Assembly (NCBI GenBank): GCA_900073065.1
Contig: FJOG01000001.1
Span: forward strand, 1,830,439-1,894,438
Source: Phialocephala subalpina
Taxonomy: Eukaryota; Ascomycota; Leotiomycetes; Helotiales; Mollisiaceae
DNA: 64,000 nt
Direction: 5' to 3'
Below, piece by piece: positions 45,888 through 57,408 of this stretch. Numbering within the stretch: position 1 is the stretch's first letter; the number at the start of each line of letters is the position of its first letter. Below the pieces are notes generated by a model. The model worked only from the letters and a program-made list of their open reading frames with translations. It was not told where the DNA came from and did not search any database. A program made the translations under genes and the position numbers.

Positions 45888-47458
45888 ATGGCGTTTTCCA
45901 TCTATCAGGACCAGTGGCTTCTCGGCCTCGGGGTTCTCTTTCTCCTGTCGTCTTGCGCTGTTTTGGCAGTGAACAAACGACAACGAGATGCGGTGCTTGA
46001 AAGGCTTCACTTTCACCGACGTCGGGCATCTGGTGCGTCAACACCTCCACGTTCGTTCTCACCAAGCAAGAAGGCACCAATATCTACTCCCGGAAACCCC
46101 GATTACAGCACTACACTTCCACCATCGAGAAGAGAAGTGCTCCCTGAACTTAGCAAGACATTGTCTATTGCCAATTCCAAGACTCTCCTCAAAACAGAGC
46201 CATCTGCCGACCTTATCCTAGAGAATCAGCTGCCGATGACACAATCATATGCTGTCGATGATGGTGTACCCAAGTACACACCCACTGGGTTCTCGACAGC
46301 CGAGATCAAGGCCATGGGGGACTTCCCAGCATACGATATCTTGACCGGAACCCCACTTCCTCAAGCTTACAAGGAGTTCAACCCAACTACAGCTCTCCCT
46401 CGGCCATACAGACCTTTCAGATGGGCTTACCACCAGACTATGTGTATGTCTCATCATCCATCTTACCGAAGTTCTTGTTAACCAGCACAGCTTTCGTCAA
46501 AATGGAACCGGATTGGTGGTTGGAGGTTGAGAGTACCTACATTGCCACGATCAAGAAACGTCAAGACCTGTTCAAAGAGTATGGCAGCGCTTTGCTTGAC
46601 TATATGCCTGGATCAGAGCTTGTTTGCAAAGAGCTGATGGAGATGTGCCTTCAATTCTACTGCGCCAGATATCCAGCTTACTTCTCTCTGTCCGACGACA
46701 ACAAAGTCTTCACTAATCGCTTACTGGGAACTACTACCGAGATCAAACGCTTTCATCCCTTACATATTCTTCTGAAAAACGTTCCAGAAGACTTTGCCAT
46801 TGTCCTTCGGAACGACGAAGATGGGATGTATTACTTCCGTGCTGGTGTTATCTGTAGCTCTTTGGGATGGAACGTGGGTACGAAAATCGGGATGCAGCTC
46901 AAAGACATCCATACTCCCATTCCGGACTACAAGGAGAAGATGTCTTTTAGCATGGATCGTTACTTCACCAAGATGCCTGTCAATGCTCCGATTCAGCGTG
47001 GAAGCTGGGGTTTGGAAGTTGGAACGCCTCTCTTCATGCCGCCAGGACATCCTCATGAGAAACTTCGGGAGATTCAGAACCCAGACTTGAAAATCGAGGA
47101 CTGCAACTTGAGGGTAGACTGGCAAACATTGAGACGATTGCCGTTGAGTGGTGGAATTGTCTTCAACTTCACGGCACTGTTCACACCCGTGACCGAATTC
47201 AAAGACGAGCCATATATCCCAGCTTTGGTCAACAAGATCTTGAAGGAAGGCAAGAAGAACCTCATGGAGTACAAAGGTACCTGGCATGTGGAACATGTCT
47301 GCATTCCAGCATTCGAGGAGTACGATCGGGAGCAAGTTGAGAAGGGATTGGTGAAGCCGGAGAAGGAGGACGAGAAGGTTTGGGCCGTTGGTACCCTGAA
47401 TGAGTACCCTTACTTTCCGGACTGGGAGGAGAAGTGGCGTCGCCAGCAGGGCTACTAG
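45888..47458 (+). CDS. DUF3445 haem-dependent oxidative N-demethylase-like protein
   Basis: Two exons (45888-46443, 46491-47458) give 507 residues. A single membrane segment (about residues 9-27, LGVLFLLSSCAVLAV) anchors the N-terminus. A Ser/Pro-rich linker of about 100 residues follows. The DUF3445 domain starts near residue 150 and includes KMEPDWWLEVE, the HPLHILLKNVPEDFAIV block and QRGSWGLEVGTPLFMPPGHP, a signature of this family. The bacterial member is the alpha subunit of a haem-dependent oxidative N-demethylase acting on dimethylamine. The fungal proteins are longer and membrane-anchored, and their substrate is not known. The fused or separate reductase partners of the bacterial system are not visible in this window. 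The intron at 46444-46490 is required to keep frame. Confidence 0.88.
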
Positions 47459-49565
47459 GCAATAACGGGAGGCTTTTTGTAGCGCTGCAAGGTGGGAATA
47501 CTCGATCGGCATGCTGCCATAGAAAATAATGACCCCAAGATACCAATGAACACGTTGATTTGCTTTTCATGGATCATGGTGCCTCCATTCAATCACTTCT
47601 CGTGAACTTCTGTGGTTTTAAATACGAGATCTCGTCATCATATGAATACCGGAAGATCCAGGAACTTGCATGAGTGCTCGGATGTTCTGGTTTTTTTTCG
47701 TCCATTTCATGTACGGTCAAACCTTAAGAAGTCGGTTATCGCCAACTTCCATTTCCTGCGTTCCGAAAGGAGAATGTAGAAATGGAAATCCGACGATTAA
47801 GTACATGCCAGAGGGAAAGAATCCGACACGTCTTATTTGCGCAACTTGCAGCTTTTTACGTAGATGCCTCCGTGTATTCGACATGTCAATTCACGCAGCA
47901 AGGGTATCGAGTGATTCGGCAATGCGGAATTGAGATCCTAACCCAGCAGCCCAATCTCACTCGTCAACCAGGTGTAAAGTTTGGATGTGCAACATGGCTT
48001 TTCAATATCGCTCCATGTGGCTGATAAAACTCAAAAGACATCCCTCCAACTTGTCGGTGATATCTTATCTACCTTAGAGAAGTTGCTATGTTGTTGAAGC
48101 ATGGGAATTGACAATGTAAACTCGAGGATGATGCCTTGGAATGTTGCTACATCCAAGCACAGAGTAGTACAGATAAACAAGAGTACACCGCCAGTATACT
48201 AATCTACAAGATCTTGTATCATTCAACAGAATTTCAAGATAGTGCCTCGGAAAAGAAAATCTTCACTGAGTATCAACTCCACGCCATCGTGGCGCGAGCA
48301 TATGATTGCACGGATCTTTGTTCCGTCCACTGAAACAACGATACAGTAAGAATCGAACAATAATAAACACGGAAATAAGTTCCTATCGATTGAGAATCTA
48401 GGAAATGCATCTGAAAATTGGTTACTTTGGGAAGGCCACACAACTACCGCACAACGGACCAGGCGTAGAATGAATTTTCTCAGATACCCAAATCTAAGCC
48501 ATTTGATGCCTCTCTTGGAACGATGTACGTGCTTCCGCGGCAGTGCCCCCTTCTCAGAAACATTGTTTCATCGTCGGTTGCTGCCAGAGAGCGAGATGGC
48601 GGCCATCCTTTTACACAGCCCCCTAGGCACCACTCTCGACTTCGAGTTTACAGGCTGCCCCTTCTGTTATCATCCACCAAAGTCGCCAACTCCCAAGTCC
48701 TGTGGGCTTGTTTAGCATCACGCGATCGCTGCTGATTGTCCGTGCCGGCGTCGGAACTGTTCTCTGGGTCTCTGCACTGGTTGCTAGAGCTGAGCGCAGA
48801 GTTATGACGGTGGAGCGGCTCCATGGAGAAAGCGTGCTATCTCGTCACCAGGACCCTTCAGTGTCAGGTCTAGCTCAACGTGACGGCATCAATGCGACCA
48901 TCGCTCCAGTCTATGACGGCGGTAGGTGTCAGATACAGTATATCGTCTTGCGAGCTTTCCTTCACAACGTCGCCACTAATGGTCTGCAGGGAAATCTGGA
49001 ATGGAAATGGCGATCTGGGGACCACACCTGTCAACTCTTCGGAGGCGGACTCTCATCCGATAGAATATCACAACTTTCATTTGGCCGGAGGCATGTCCAC
49101 AAATTTCATGCTTCTCTGCGTCCAACTTCCCCAAGATTCGTCGCCGCAGCTCCCAGCGACCCTGTATTTGCCGCCATCGTCCTCTATGTCGACTGCTATA
49201 TGCAACAGAGTATCAGCACCGTGCTCTACGAGGGGGAGAACACAAAAACGACCGATTCACAAATTTCGTGAAAACAAAAGGGACTCAGAAGATTCAGAGC
49301 AATAATGCACCTCTGCCTGTTTGCAGAGGGCAGCTCAACAACAAGTTTCGCGTAAGGTCGGATATATCTAGGAGGCTTCAAGACGTCCTTGAGGTCTGTC
49401 CTGGTGCTCACTCGTTGAGCCAAAGAAGCAGACCTCTCACACCCTATCGACAACTGGACCCGTGCCAGTTCTCTCTCCCCAGAGGTACCTCGAGGACTTG
49501 ATCGAACCATTTCCCCCACGTCGCTGTCGTCCAAGCTTGCTATATCCAGCAGCTGTAAAGGTACA
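47459..49565. other. Intergenic, no supported gene
   Basis: About 2.1 kb. Two overlapping plus-strand frames (48702-49271 and 48880-49305) are fairly long, but in different phases and without a convincing splice join or motif. A small lineage-specific or decayed gene at about 48.7-49.3 kb is possible but unproven. The last 100 bp should be promoter and leader of the Zn2Cys6 gene. Confidence 0.45.
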
Positions 49566-52124
49566 ATGAACTTGGACTCAGCCAGCTCCAGCTCTGGAAA
49601 TCCTACGAACCCCAGGTCGGCCCGGGGATCAATCGCTGCCCAGTTTGTGGATACTTTCCTTTCTCGTCTCGCGTATTTGGGGTTTGATTAAGATCAATAT
49701 GCCTCTGCTTCTCTCAATACAACATACTGGAGAAGGGCTCACTAACTCTAGAGGCTTCAGGGCTTGTGAAACTTGTCGATCGAGAAAGCAGAAATGTGAC
49801 GAGCAACGACCAAAATGCGGACTATGCCAGAGAATGAAGTTGGACTGCAGATATAGGGAACCACAACCTACGAAGTAAGAAGTACCACGACTTCACCCGG
49901 ATTTGAGACGCAACTTACTGAGTGGCTGCCAGGAAGGATAAGACGCTCGTCGAGATCCTAGACCGCTTGAAATCTCTTGAAGGCAAAGTTGATCGATTAC
50001 CAACCAGTCGAACGCCCGCGCCCGCCGGTTTTGGTCCTCCACAACCAGCACCCTCGAGTCAACCTTCTTTCAGTACCGAGCTTGATCCCAGCTCCTACTC
50101 GACACAGTCTCTCCGTACATCTCAACAGCCTAGTCCGAGTGGCCCTGGCCGAACTCCAACATACCGTCATGCTTCTGCGGCTCACAAAATACTGACATGG
50201 CCTGTCGTTCAACAAATGTTGCTTCAGGCTTCACCAAATGTGGGGAATCTGAAGACTCTGGAACAGGATGGACCAGCGTTTATAATGCAGATGCAGAGAG
50301 GTTTCCCAAATCTTCCACTGGATGAAGAATTGCAAGAGAAACCATTCATTGGCATGCAGACCCAGGCATCGAGAGTGACTGGTGCTACCAGGGTAACTTT
50401 CCCTGCTCTAACCAGGGACATAATGCACCGTCTTGCAACAGCATATTTCGACACGTTCAACTTCGTCTATCCCTTCATGGACCGACAGAACTTCATCTCT
50501 GATACTCTCATAAAGGTTTACACAGAAGGTTTTGATGGAGATCCAGATTCTGTCATAGCTCTTTTAATATTCGCCCTCGGTGACTTGGCCATAGAAGGCT
50601 CTCGTGGACAGCCTATCTCAGAAGGCGATGGTCGGTCCAGTGGTCTTAGAGGTGGCTCGGCCTTGAGGCCTCCTGGCCTCGGCCTCTTCAATGAGGCACG
50701 AAAGCGCATGGGATTCGTCTTGACGGAGTGTGATCTCGAAAACGTGCAGATCTATTCCCTGGCTGCGTTCGTAAATCCCATAAATTTCATGATCGAAAGA
50801 AGTGATTGAGACTGACATCAGATGTTTGACAGGTTATATTTCCAGGCTTGTTCCCGTCACGTGGTAAGTTGAATTCAAGAATGGAGCGGACATCGGAGAC
50901 TGATGCGCTGAAATTACAGGATTTTTGGAGAATGACCGTGTATGCATCACAGACGTGCTACATTCTAGTCACATGGTACAATATCTAATTCCGCATATCG
51001 CTTTCAGTGCTAACAACATTCAGCGGACCTGTAGATTGGAATTCGCCACGAGGAGACATTATCAAGCGAGCATATTGGCATTGTGTGATTATGGAAACTG
51101 CTTTGCAATATGAGTTGGATTTGGCTCCTACTGGTATATCTAGCCTGGAAGACCGAGTTGGCATGTCCAGTTTCGGTACTACTTTCTGTGAAGCCGACCA
51201 CAGAGGAAACCAATCGTCACATTTCGAAGCACACTATGCTTCTCAAATTGCTTTGAGGAGATTGTGCGCTGAAATACACAACAGCCTCTATGATGGTAAA
51301 AAACAATACTGAAACTTTTGCTATCCTTAACTCCACACGCTAATCATGACTTAGCATTGTCGAATGACACACCAAGCGGATCGAGCGACGAGTTCCGTGG
51401 ACCTTCTGCACAAAATATCAGCCACCTTGCTTCGCAGCTCTCCCAATGGCGTGGTATGCTCCCCAAGCAACTTCAATGGGCGGAGGGAGATCCCGCTGGG
51501 TTTCCATCCCCTCAACCAGTGAATGTTGGACCTTATAACCAAGCATTGGATCCGCACTTGTCCCCTCAACAAGTACCCTCTGGATCGCCACTCTTTACTA
51601 CCGACCTCAGTGGTGAACCGGTGCACTATCCTTACCTTTATGATATACAGGTTGCGCTGTTGCGGACGAGATACTACTACGCGAAGTACACGTTGTATCG
51701 GCCATTCGTCTACAAGGCATTGCATTTCCCAGAACAGATGACGCATGAGGACGCCGAAGGAGTGGCGAAATGCCTTAAAGTAAGCGATATGCTCGATATT
51801 GTTGTATAAGCACTAATGATATCGTGGCAGTCCTGTCTCAAATGGCCCCTGTTGCTGTCACCACCATCTCGACGGAAGAGACTTATACCATACTTATTCT
51901 GCTGGAATCAACACTTCCTTGGTATACTAATCATTTTACATATAACCCAGCACAACCAAATGCTGCGAGAAATACGTGCCAACCTTTGTGGAGCCAGCTT
52001 TGAAGCTGAGATAGGGCAGAGTGTTGAGCTCATGATCGACTGGATCAGGGACCTCAAGATATGTGATCCTATAGCCGACTGGTGCTATAAGATCTTGCAG
52101 CCGATATATAACCTGGCACCATGA
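49566..52124 (+). CDS. Zn2Cys6 fungal transcription factor
   Basis: Eight exons (49566-49642, 49761-49874, 49933-50766, 50833-50863, 50920-50975, 51024-51295, 51355-51779, 51831-52124) join in frame to 700 residues. The Zn2Cys6 cluster is the six-cysteine block ACETCRSRKQKCD...CGLCQRMKLDC near residues 27-55, a GAL4-type DNA-binding domain. A short heptad-like linker (LVEILDRLKSLEGKVDRL) that could dimerise follows. The middle-homology fungal_trans region includes LAALYFQACSRH, AYWHCVIMETALQYELDL and TGISSLEDRVG. The C-terminus keeps the conserved IDWIRDLK and PIADW block. The first exon is chosen because GSIAAQ joined to ACETC fits the family; its donor GTTTGT is weak, so this boundary is the least certain. 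One exon is only 31 nt. Target genes are unknown and no obvious cluster surrounds it. Confidence 0.88.
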
Positions 52125-52741
52125 AGCGAGTCCGGGTCATGGACACCTTTTATGAAACGAATTATGAAGATTATGTCTAGAAGATATGGGGGCCGGGTAA
52201 GGGGATGGGTTGTACTTACGGAGCGGCATTTCCAGGTGTCCCAGGCGTTCGTGGGTAACATGGAGGAGTTCCTCAACTGGCTGTGAGCGGGAGATGGAGC
52301 AGGCAGCACTTGGAGGTCAAGGGGTCTCCAACGAAGATTGGGGCAATCTGAGTTGAGAGAGAGACATCCAAGAGCATTTTTGGACAAAAATAAATAAAAG
52401 TGTAGATTGAGCTCAAGCGTTCAAACATCATGATATATCCGATCTCCTCTCGTGAAGTTCATCAGTGTTTGGACAATTGAGGGATGATCTGGTAATGGCT
52501 AGGCACTACCTATTCTCTAGAACCTAATCCCATTAGTAAATGACTTGAGCAACATCAGGGACCCCCCACAAGCAATAGTAGTAACAACTTTCCATTCGAG
52601 AGGTCAGCATTTGGCAGAGCCAAACGTGATGCTATACCTAACCTCCACTGCGCCAGAAATATGACAAATTCTTTTATCCCAGCTCCCAAACTCCCAGCAA
52701 TGCATATGTCTTAGAAGGTCACTCGGTCCTTCGTCCCTCAC
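52125..52741. other. Intergenic between convergent genes
   Basis: The Zn2Cys6 factor and the snRNP gene converge on this 617-bp spacer. A 100-codon minus-strand frame lies here without support. No other structure is seen. Confidence 0.5.
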
Positions 52742-53488
52742 TCAATCGTCGTCACTGTCTTCGTCCATAGCAACATCTCCCTCGCTGTCCTCCTCTGGCT
52801 CATCTTCCTCATCTCGTTCCTTTCTCTTCTGACCGGCAACACTCGTCGTTGGACTTCGTGCATCTTCCATAGCGAGATCCACGGCTGGAGCAGGAGGTTT
52901 CAGCGTACCAGGCGCAGGAGCCGTTGTGGTTGTCGTAGTCGCAGCAGATGGTGGTGCATTGAAAATACTTTGCTGAAGCTCTGTTGCAGTTACGGCACCA
53001 GCTGCAGCAGCAGGCATTCTGAATGATCCATCGAGCTTGGCGATGGTATCTGATTTGGATTTTGCGTATTGGATTTGCTATCGGCAGTGTTAGCTTCCTT
53101 CCCTGCACAACAACTGAATATTGACTTGACACGTACCATATCTCTACCAAAGAACTCAAATCCTTGTAGGGCTCTCATAGCTTGTGTAGCAGTCTGGACA
53201 TCTCGGAATACAACGTGGGCTTGACCGCGCATTTTCATTGTTCGTAAAGCCACAACATCGAGGACTGGACCGTATGTTGAGAATAACGTGTATAGAGCGA
53301 TTCGCAGATCTGGCTTTTGGATCTTCGAGGAGGGGAGGTTGGTGATGTATAGGGTCTGGTTTGGGGCGGTTGAGATGTTGCCAGTGGGCTTGCGCGCACC
53401 GCCAGCTTGTGCTTTTGTTCCCTGAATAAGTTATTAGCATATGCGCGATTAAGAGAAGATTGATGCTTACAATCGCGTTCGAAACCAT
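52742..53488 (-). CDS. U1A/U2B''-family snRNP RRM protein
   Basis: Three exons (53488-53471, 53421-53137, 53077-52742) give 212 residues. The first coding exon is only 18 nt (MVSNAI). One RRM covers about residues 25-105, with RNP2 as TLYITNLP and RNP1 as RGQAHVVF, followed by QIQYAKSKSDTIAKLDGSF. That last stretch is the characteristic post-RRM helix and linker of the U1A/U2B''/SNF family. The C-terminus is Ala/Thr-rich and then strongly acidic (EEDEPEEDSEGD). The human proteins have a second RRM, which is missing here, so this resembles shorter fungal forms such as Msl1. It should bind U2 (or U1) snRNA stem-loops within the spliceosome. Which snRNA it serves cannot be decided from this sequence. 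Confidence 0.9.
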
Positions 53489-53703
53489 CTTGTCTGTGGC
53501 GTTCTTGCAGAAGTTGTGGAACTTCTGCGATCTAATATCAGAATTTCATGATCAGAACCACGCCGCGCCAAAATTTCGCTGGGACCAAGCGACAACCCCG
53601 CTACACCACCCACTTCATCATCCCAGGCTGCCTCCTCTCTTTCATAACCAACATCCAGCACCTTGATAGTAGAGAGCTCCTCCTATCAAGTCAATCTCCA
53701 ACT
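53489..53703. promoter_or_regulatory. Shared divergent promoter, snRNP gene and ARPC1
   Basis: Only 215 bp separate the two divergent start codons, so the promoters and both leaders overlap. Two TCATGATC/GATCATGA-like palindromic bases near 53547-53553 are noted, but no known factor is assigned. Confidence 0.55.
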
Positions 53704-54896
53704 ATGGCAGCTCCCGAAGTTCACCATCTCTTCCACCATCCCATTGCGGACCATTCTTTCTCTGCCGACAAGCAGACGTTGGCTGTAGCACGAGACACCA
53801 GCGTCGAGCTCTACGGACGAACTGGCAACGGATTCAAGCTCAAGGATGAGTTGAAGGGTCATGATAAACTTGTCACCAGTGTCGATATTGCGCCGAATAG
53901 TGGAAGAATCGTTACCTGCTCGCAAGGTTGGTTGCGACACCTCACCTTGACCCCGAAATAGAAGATGCTAACGAACAAAAGACCGCAATGCTCTGGTCTG
54001 GGAGCCCTCTCCCACGGGCTACAAGCCTACTCTCGTCCTCCTACGAATCAACCGAGCTGCTACGTTTGTACGATGGTCACCTTCCGAGATGAAGTTCGCT
54101 GTTGGATCCGGTGCGAGAGTCATTGCTATCTGCTACTTCGAAGAGGAGAACGATTGGTGGGTCTCAAAGCATATCAAGAAGCCTATTCGAAGCACGATTA
54201 CAACGGTTGCGTGGCATCCAAACTCGGTACTACTCGCGGCCGGTTCGACTGATGCACATGCCCGAGTGTTCTCCAGCTTCATCAAGGGTGTCGATTCTAG
54301 GCCAGATCCTGGAGTTTGGGGCGAGAGATTGCCATTCAACACTGTCTGCGGAGAATACCTGAACAACTCGGCTGGTTGGGTCCATGCTGTTTCGTTCTCT
54401 CCCAGTGGAGATGCTCTGGCTTTCGCATCGCATGATAGCAGCATTACGGTTGTTTATCCCAATGGTGCTGATCAGCCTCCAAGAGCAGTGTTGAGCATCA
54501 ATACTCAGTTGTTGCCTTTCATGAGTCTCATTTGGAATGGCGAGAGTGAGATTATCGCCGCGGGCTATGATTGTGAAGCTTTCCGCTTTCAGGGAAATGA
54601 AAGTGGTTGGCAACTCACTGGATCATTGGAATCGAAAGGACGGGCGGGACCAGAAAGGGAAGAATCTGCTTTTAACATGTTCAAGCAGATGGATTTGAAA
54701 GGCAAGACTAAGGATGATACTAAGTTGACGACTGTCCATCAAAACACCATCAGCACAATCCGTGTGTATGAAGGCTCAGGTGGCGCAGTACGAAAATTCA
54801 GCAGTGAGTATCTGGCTCTTTCTAGACTTGTAAGGAAATACTGACAATGGTGTAGCAACTGGAGTTGATGGAAGAATTGTCATCTGGAACGCATAA
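53704..54896 (+). CDS. ARC40: Arp2/3 complex subunit ARPC1 (Arc40), WD40 protein
   Basis: Three exons (53704-53926, 53982-54803, 54856-54896) give 361 residues, the family size. Seven-bladed WD40 repeats are visible, for example LKGHDKLVTSVDIAPNSGRI, DRNALVWEPSPTGYKPTLVL, RWSPSEMKFAVGSGARVIAI and STITTVAWHPNSVLLAAGS. The ARPC1-specific segment FEEENDWWVSKHIKKPIRS is also clear. The C-terminus ends TGVDGRIVIWNA, completing the last blade through a 13-codon terminal exon. ARPC1 helps the Arp2/3 complex nucleate branched actin at cortical patches during endocytosis. It is divergent from the snRNP gene. Confidence 0.95.
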
Positions 54897-55175
54897 ACAT
54901 AGAAATGAAAGCACGAAACGTGTTTCGAATGCCCTTCATGAGCATTCTATGAACTCTGTGCACTCTTGCAACACAGCTTTTCAAGCGAATATGATCTTTC
55001 ACCTCAAGTTCCCGTACTCTCCAGCAAAATCCTCATCCATTCTTCTTTAGGCGTGTCACCTATATCAGCAACATCTTTCCCTCTTCCCTCCTTCCCAACT
55101 TTCTACTTTCTCCAAAATTTTGAGCCGAAAGTGTTCGTCTCGGATACGGTCACCACAATTGTATTTCGCCCTCAG

Positions 55176-56528
55176 ATGCGGATCGCATTCTTCAGAATGG
55201 AGAGGCAAATCAACGGCGATCAAAATTTCATGGGTTCTGGCATTTCACTTCCACCTCCCTCACCGTTCCAACGGCCAGTCACTTACAGCAGCAACTTCGG
55301 AGGTGTTCGTCATGGGTTCAATACTCCTCCTGTATTGAATGCTCCTGTGCCGGACAATTTCCGTTACTACCACCCACTCACAGAATGCTACGAGACATAC
55401 CCTCCTACGCTTCCTCCCATGAATGCACTGCCCTCTACACCTTCCGACTTCTCGATGCTCTCACACCATCGAGCTTCTATGTATCATGTCCGTGCACCCA
55501 ATTTGTACCCCCGAAGAGTCCATTCGATTGCGGACGATATTCAGATGACGACCACCACTCCAGCGCCATCGCGTACGCCCAGACGTATGCATGGTCTAGA
55601 CTCTACCTCCAAGGATGTCAGAAATCAACCCCAAGTCTGTGTCTGCAATAATAACTTTGGAACGGACGGTCACGGGACGCCAATCCTCAAACTCGCGACA
55701 GATGCGTATAACATGACCCAACCACGTCCCGGAATTCACATCAACCAACTCCTCAACCCTGCTCCCATCCAGAGCATTCCAATTTCCCTCCTAAACCAGA
55801 ACATCGACGCCAGCCCAAGCACCGCCAACCAGAGACTCCCAACCCCCGTCAGCATGTCCATCTGCTCAACCACAACCTCATCATCCACCATCCGCCCCGC
55901 TCCCTTCCAGACCACAGAAGAACACTGCTACCTCCTAAACACACTCTACATCACCTGTCTCGAAGCCACAGCCTCGTACATCCGTTCCCTACCCTTGACT
56001 CGTCGTCACCGTGGTACGAGAACTGCTCGTTATCATCCTTACCACAGCCCAAAGCCGGGTAAGATGGGAAGTTCGAGAAGTAAAAAAGGTGTGGAAAAAT
56101 CGGCTACGTTGATGGAAAATATATCTACGATTTGTACTCGTCTGTGGAGAAAGGCCAGACACGATCCTATGGCGCCACATAGAGAGGAAGCGAGTGCAGC
56201 GAGGGAGATGAGGGATTTGTATGTTTGGGGTGAGGTGGTGGCTAGGTGTATGGAGAGTGATGGTCTTGATGACGGAGATGAGAATGGTGGTTTTGGTAGT
56301 GATGTTACTGTTATCGGTCCTGGAAGTGGTGGGAATGAGGTGAGAGTCCCTGGTATGAAGGTTGCGAGAGCAGCGGAGAGGATTTGTAATTGGTTGGGGG
56401 ATGAGGATGCGTGGGAGACTTGTGATACCATCAAGGGAGAGTTGAGGGATTTGGTTGAGGATGAGGGGGTGGTGACTGCGGAAGAGGGAGGAGGTGGTGG
56501 AGGTTCCGGGTTTGGGAGTTTTATTTGA
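55176..56528 (+). CDS. Uncharacterised Pro/Ser-rich protein
   Basis: A single open frame of 450 residues from an ATG at 55176; a second ATG at 55197 is equally possible. The frame stays open upstream to 54966, but that part overlaps the ARPC1 3' flank and looks untranslated. The first 270 residues are rich in Pro, Ser, Thr and Asn and probably disordered. A helical region near residues 285-400 contains a CYLLNTLYITCLEATASYI stretch, then basic RRHRGTRTARYHPYH and MRDLYVWGEVVARCME. The end is Gly/Glu-rich. No zinc site, signal peptide or membrane helix is evident. I do not recognise the family. The length, single frame and codon pattern argue for a real gene, perhaps nuclear, which is inference from the basic patches only. 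Confidence 0.7.
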   Translation: MRIAFFRMERQINGDQNFMGSGISLPPPSPFQRPVTYSSNFGGVRHGFNTPPVLNAPVPDNFRYYHPLTECYETYPPTLPPMNALPSTPSDFSMLSHHRASMYHVRAPNLYPRRVHSIADDIQMTTTTPAPSRTPRRMHGLDSTSKDVRNQPQVCVCNNNFGTDGHGTPILKLATDAYNMTQPRPGIHINQLLNPAPIQSIPISLLNQNIDASPSTANQRLPTPVSMSICSTTTSSSTIRPAPFQTTEEHCYLLNTLYITCLEATASYIRSLPLTRRHRGTRTARYHPYHSPKPGKMGSSRSKKGVEKSATLMENISTICTRLWRKARHDPMAPHREEASAAREMRDLYVWGEVVARCMESDGLDDGDENGGFGSDVTVIGPGSGGNEVRVPGMKVARAAERICNWLGDEDAWETCDTIKGELRDLVEDEGVVTAEEGGGGGGSGFGSFI

Positions 56529-57408
56529 GATGGTTGGTCATTCGGATGGGAAGTGTGGCCTTGGCTTTGAGGTTTGTTCTAGGGACATTTTTGCGAGCTC
56601 TAGAGAAATGTGTCCATGGTCTTCAAAGATAGGTAGAACAAAACATAGATACATTTCTTGACACAGAGCAAGTAATATATTTGTGGAAGTTCTGTCAATT
56701 CTCTTGTTCTGAGTGGAGTGCCCAAGCTGAAAGCTTATGGAATACCTTCAAGCTGTGAATAACCGGAAGCAGTTGGGATTTCGAAAGTCCGAAACTCTCG
56801 AGGTTCTTTGCCAATGAGGAAAGAGCATGATAATGGTAAGGTTGACACACCAAGAAGAGTTTACCTCGAGACCTAGGAGAACATCCCATGCATGTTGTAA
56901 GTAGCCGATCAGCTTTGATATTAAGGGGCTCGCAAAACAAGCGAGACCGGAGGCGGAGACGACCACAGATCAAAACACTGCCCTCAAAAAGGAATTCGAA
57001 AAAGAAGGACTACAAAAAGTTAAAGGGTATAAAAGAAACTCCTAACCTAAGCGGTATAGGAAATTTGGCAAAAAGTAAGAGTCTTCCGAAGAAGACTCTT
57101 ATAAAACCACAAGTATATGTGTGATTTTTAAACGGGCAGATGGCATTCGTATTTCAGGAGTACTCTAAGATGTAAGGGACACGTTACGTTGTGTGTGCAT
57201 TCTACAAGGTAAACCGGCTACTCATCTAGCAGACAATTTTCTTATTTAAATCTATACGTATCGTTGCGGGGCGGGTACTAGATAGGAAGAACCGGTTGAG
57301 CCAGCGGTAAGCGAGGGGGTGAATTCGTTCTGCCACCTTCAATGGAAAGAGAAATAAATATCCTATAGGTTTCGGTACTATCTACATATCTATATCATGG
57401 TTCGGAAA
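56529..57408. other. Intergenic, possible degenerate repeat DNA
   Basis: About 880 bp. The part from 56930 to 57300 is AT-rich and lysine-codon rich on the plus strand. It contains a perfect 10-bp hairpin and reads like decayed mobile-element DNA, but no element end or coding motif is identifiable. Confidence 0.35.
57077..57100. repeat. Perfect 10-bp hairpin with 4-nt loop
   Basis: Arms 57077-57086 and 57091-57100 are exact reverse complements around a CGAA loop. It lies in a gene-free AT-rich stretch. No T tract follows that would suggest a classical terminator. Confidence 0.8.
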
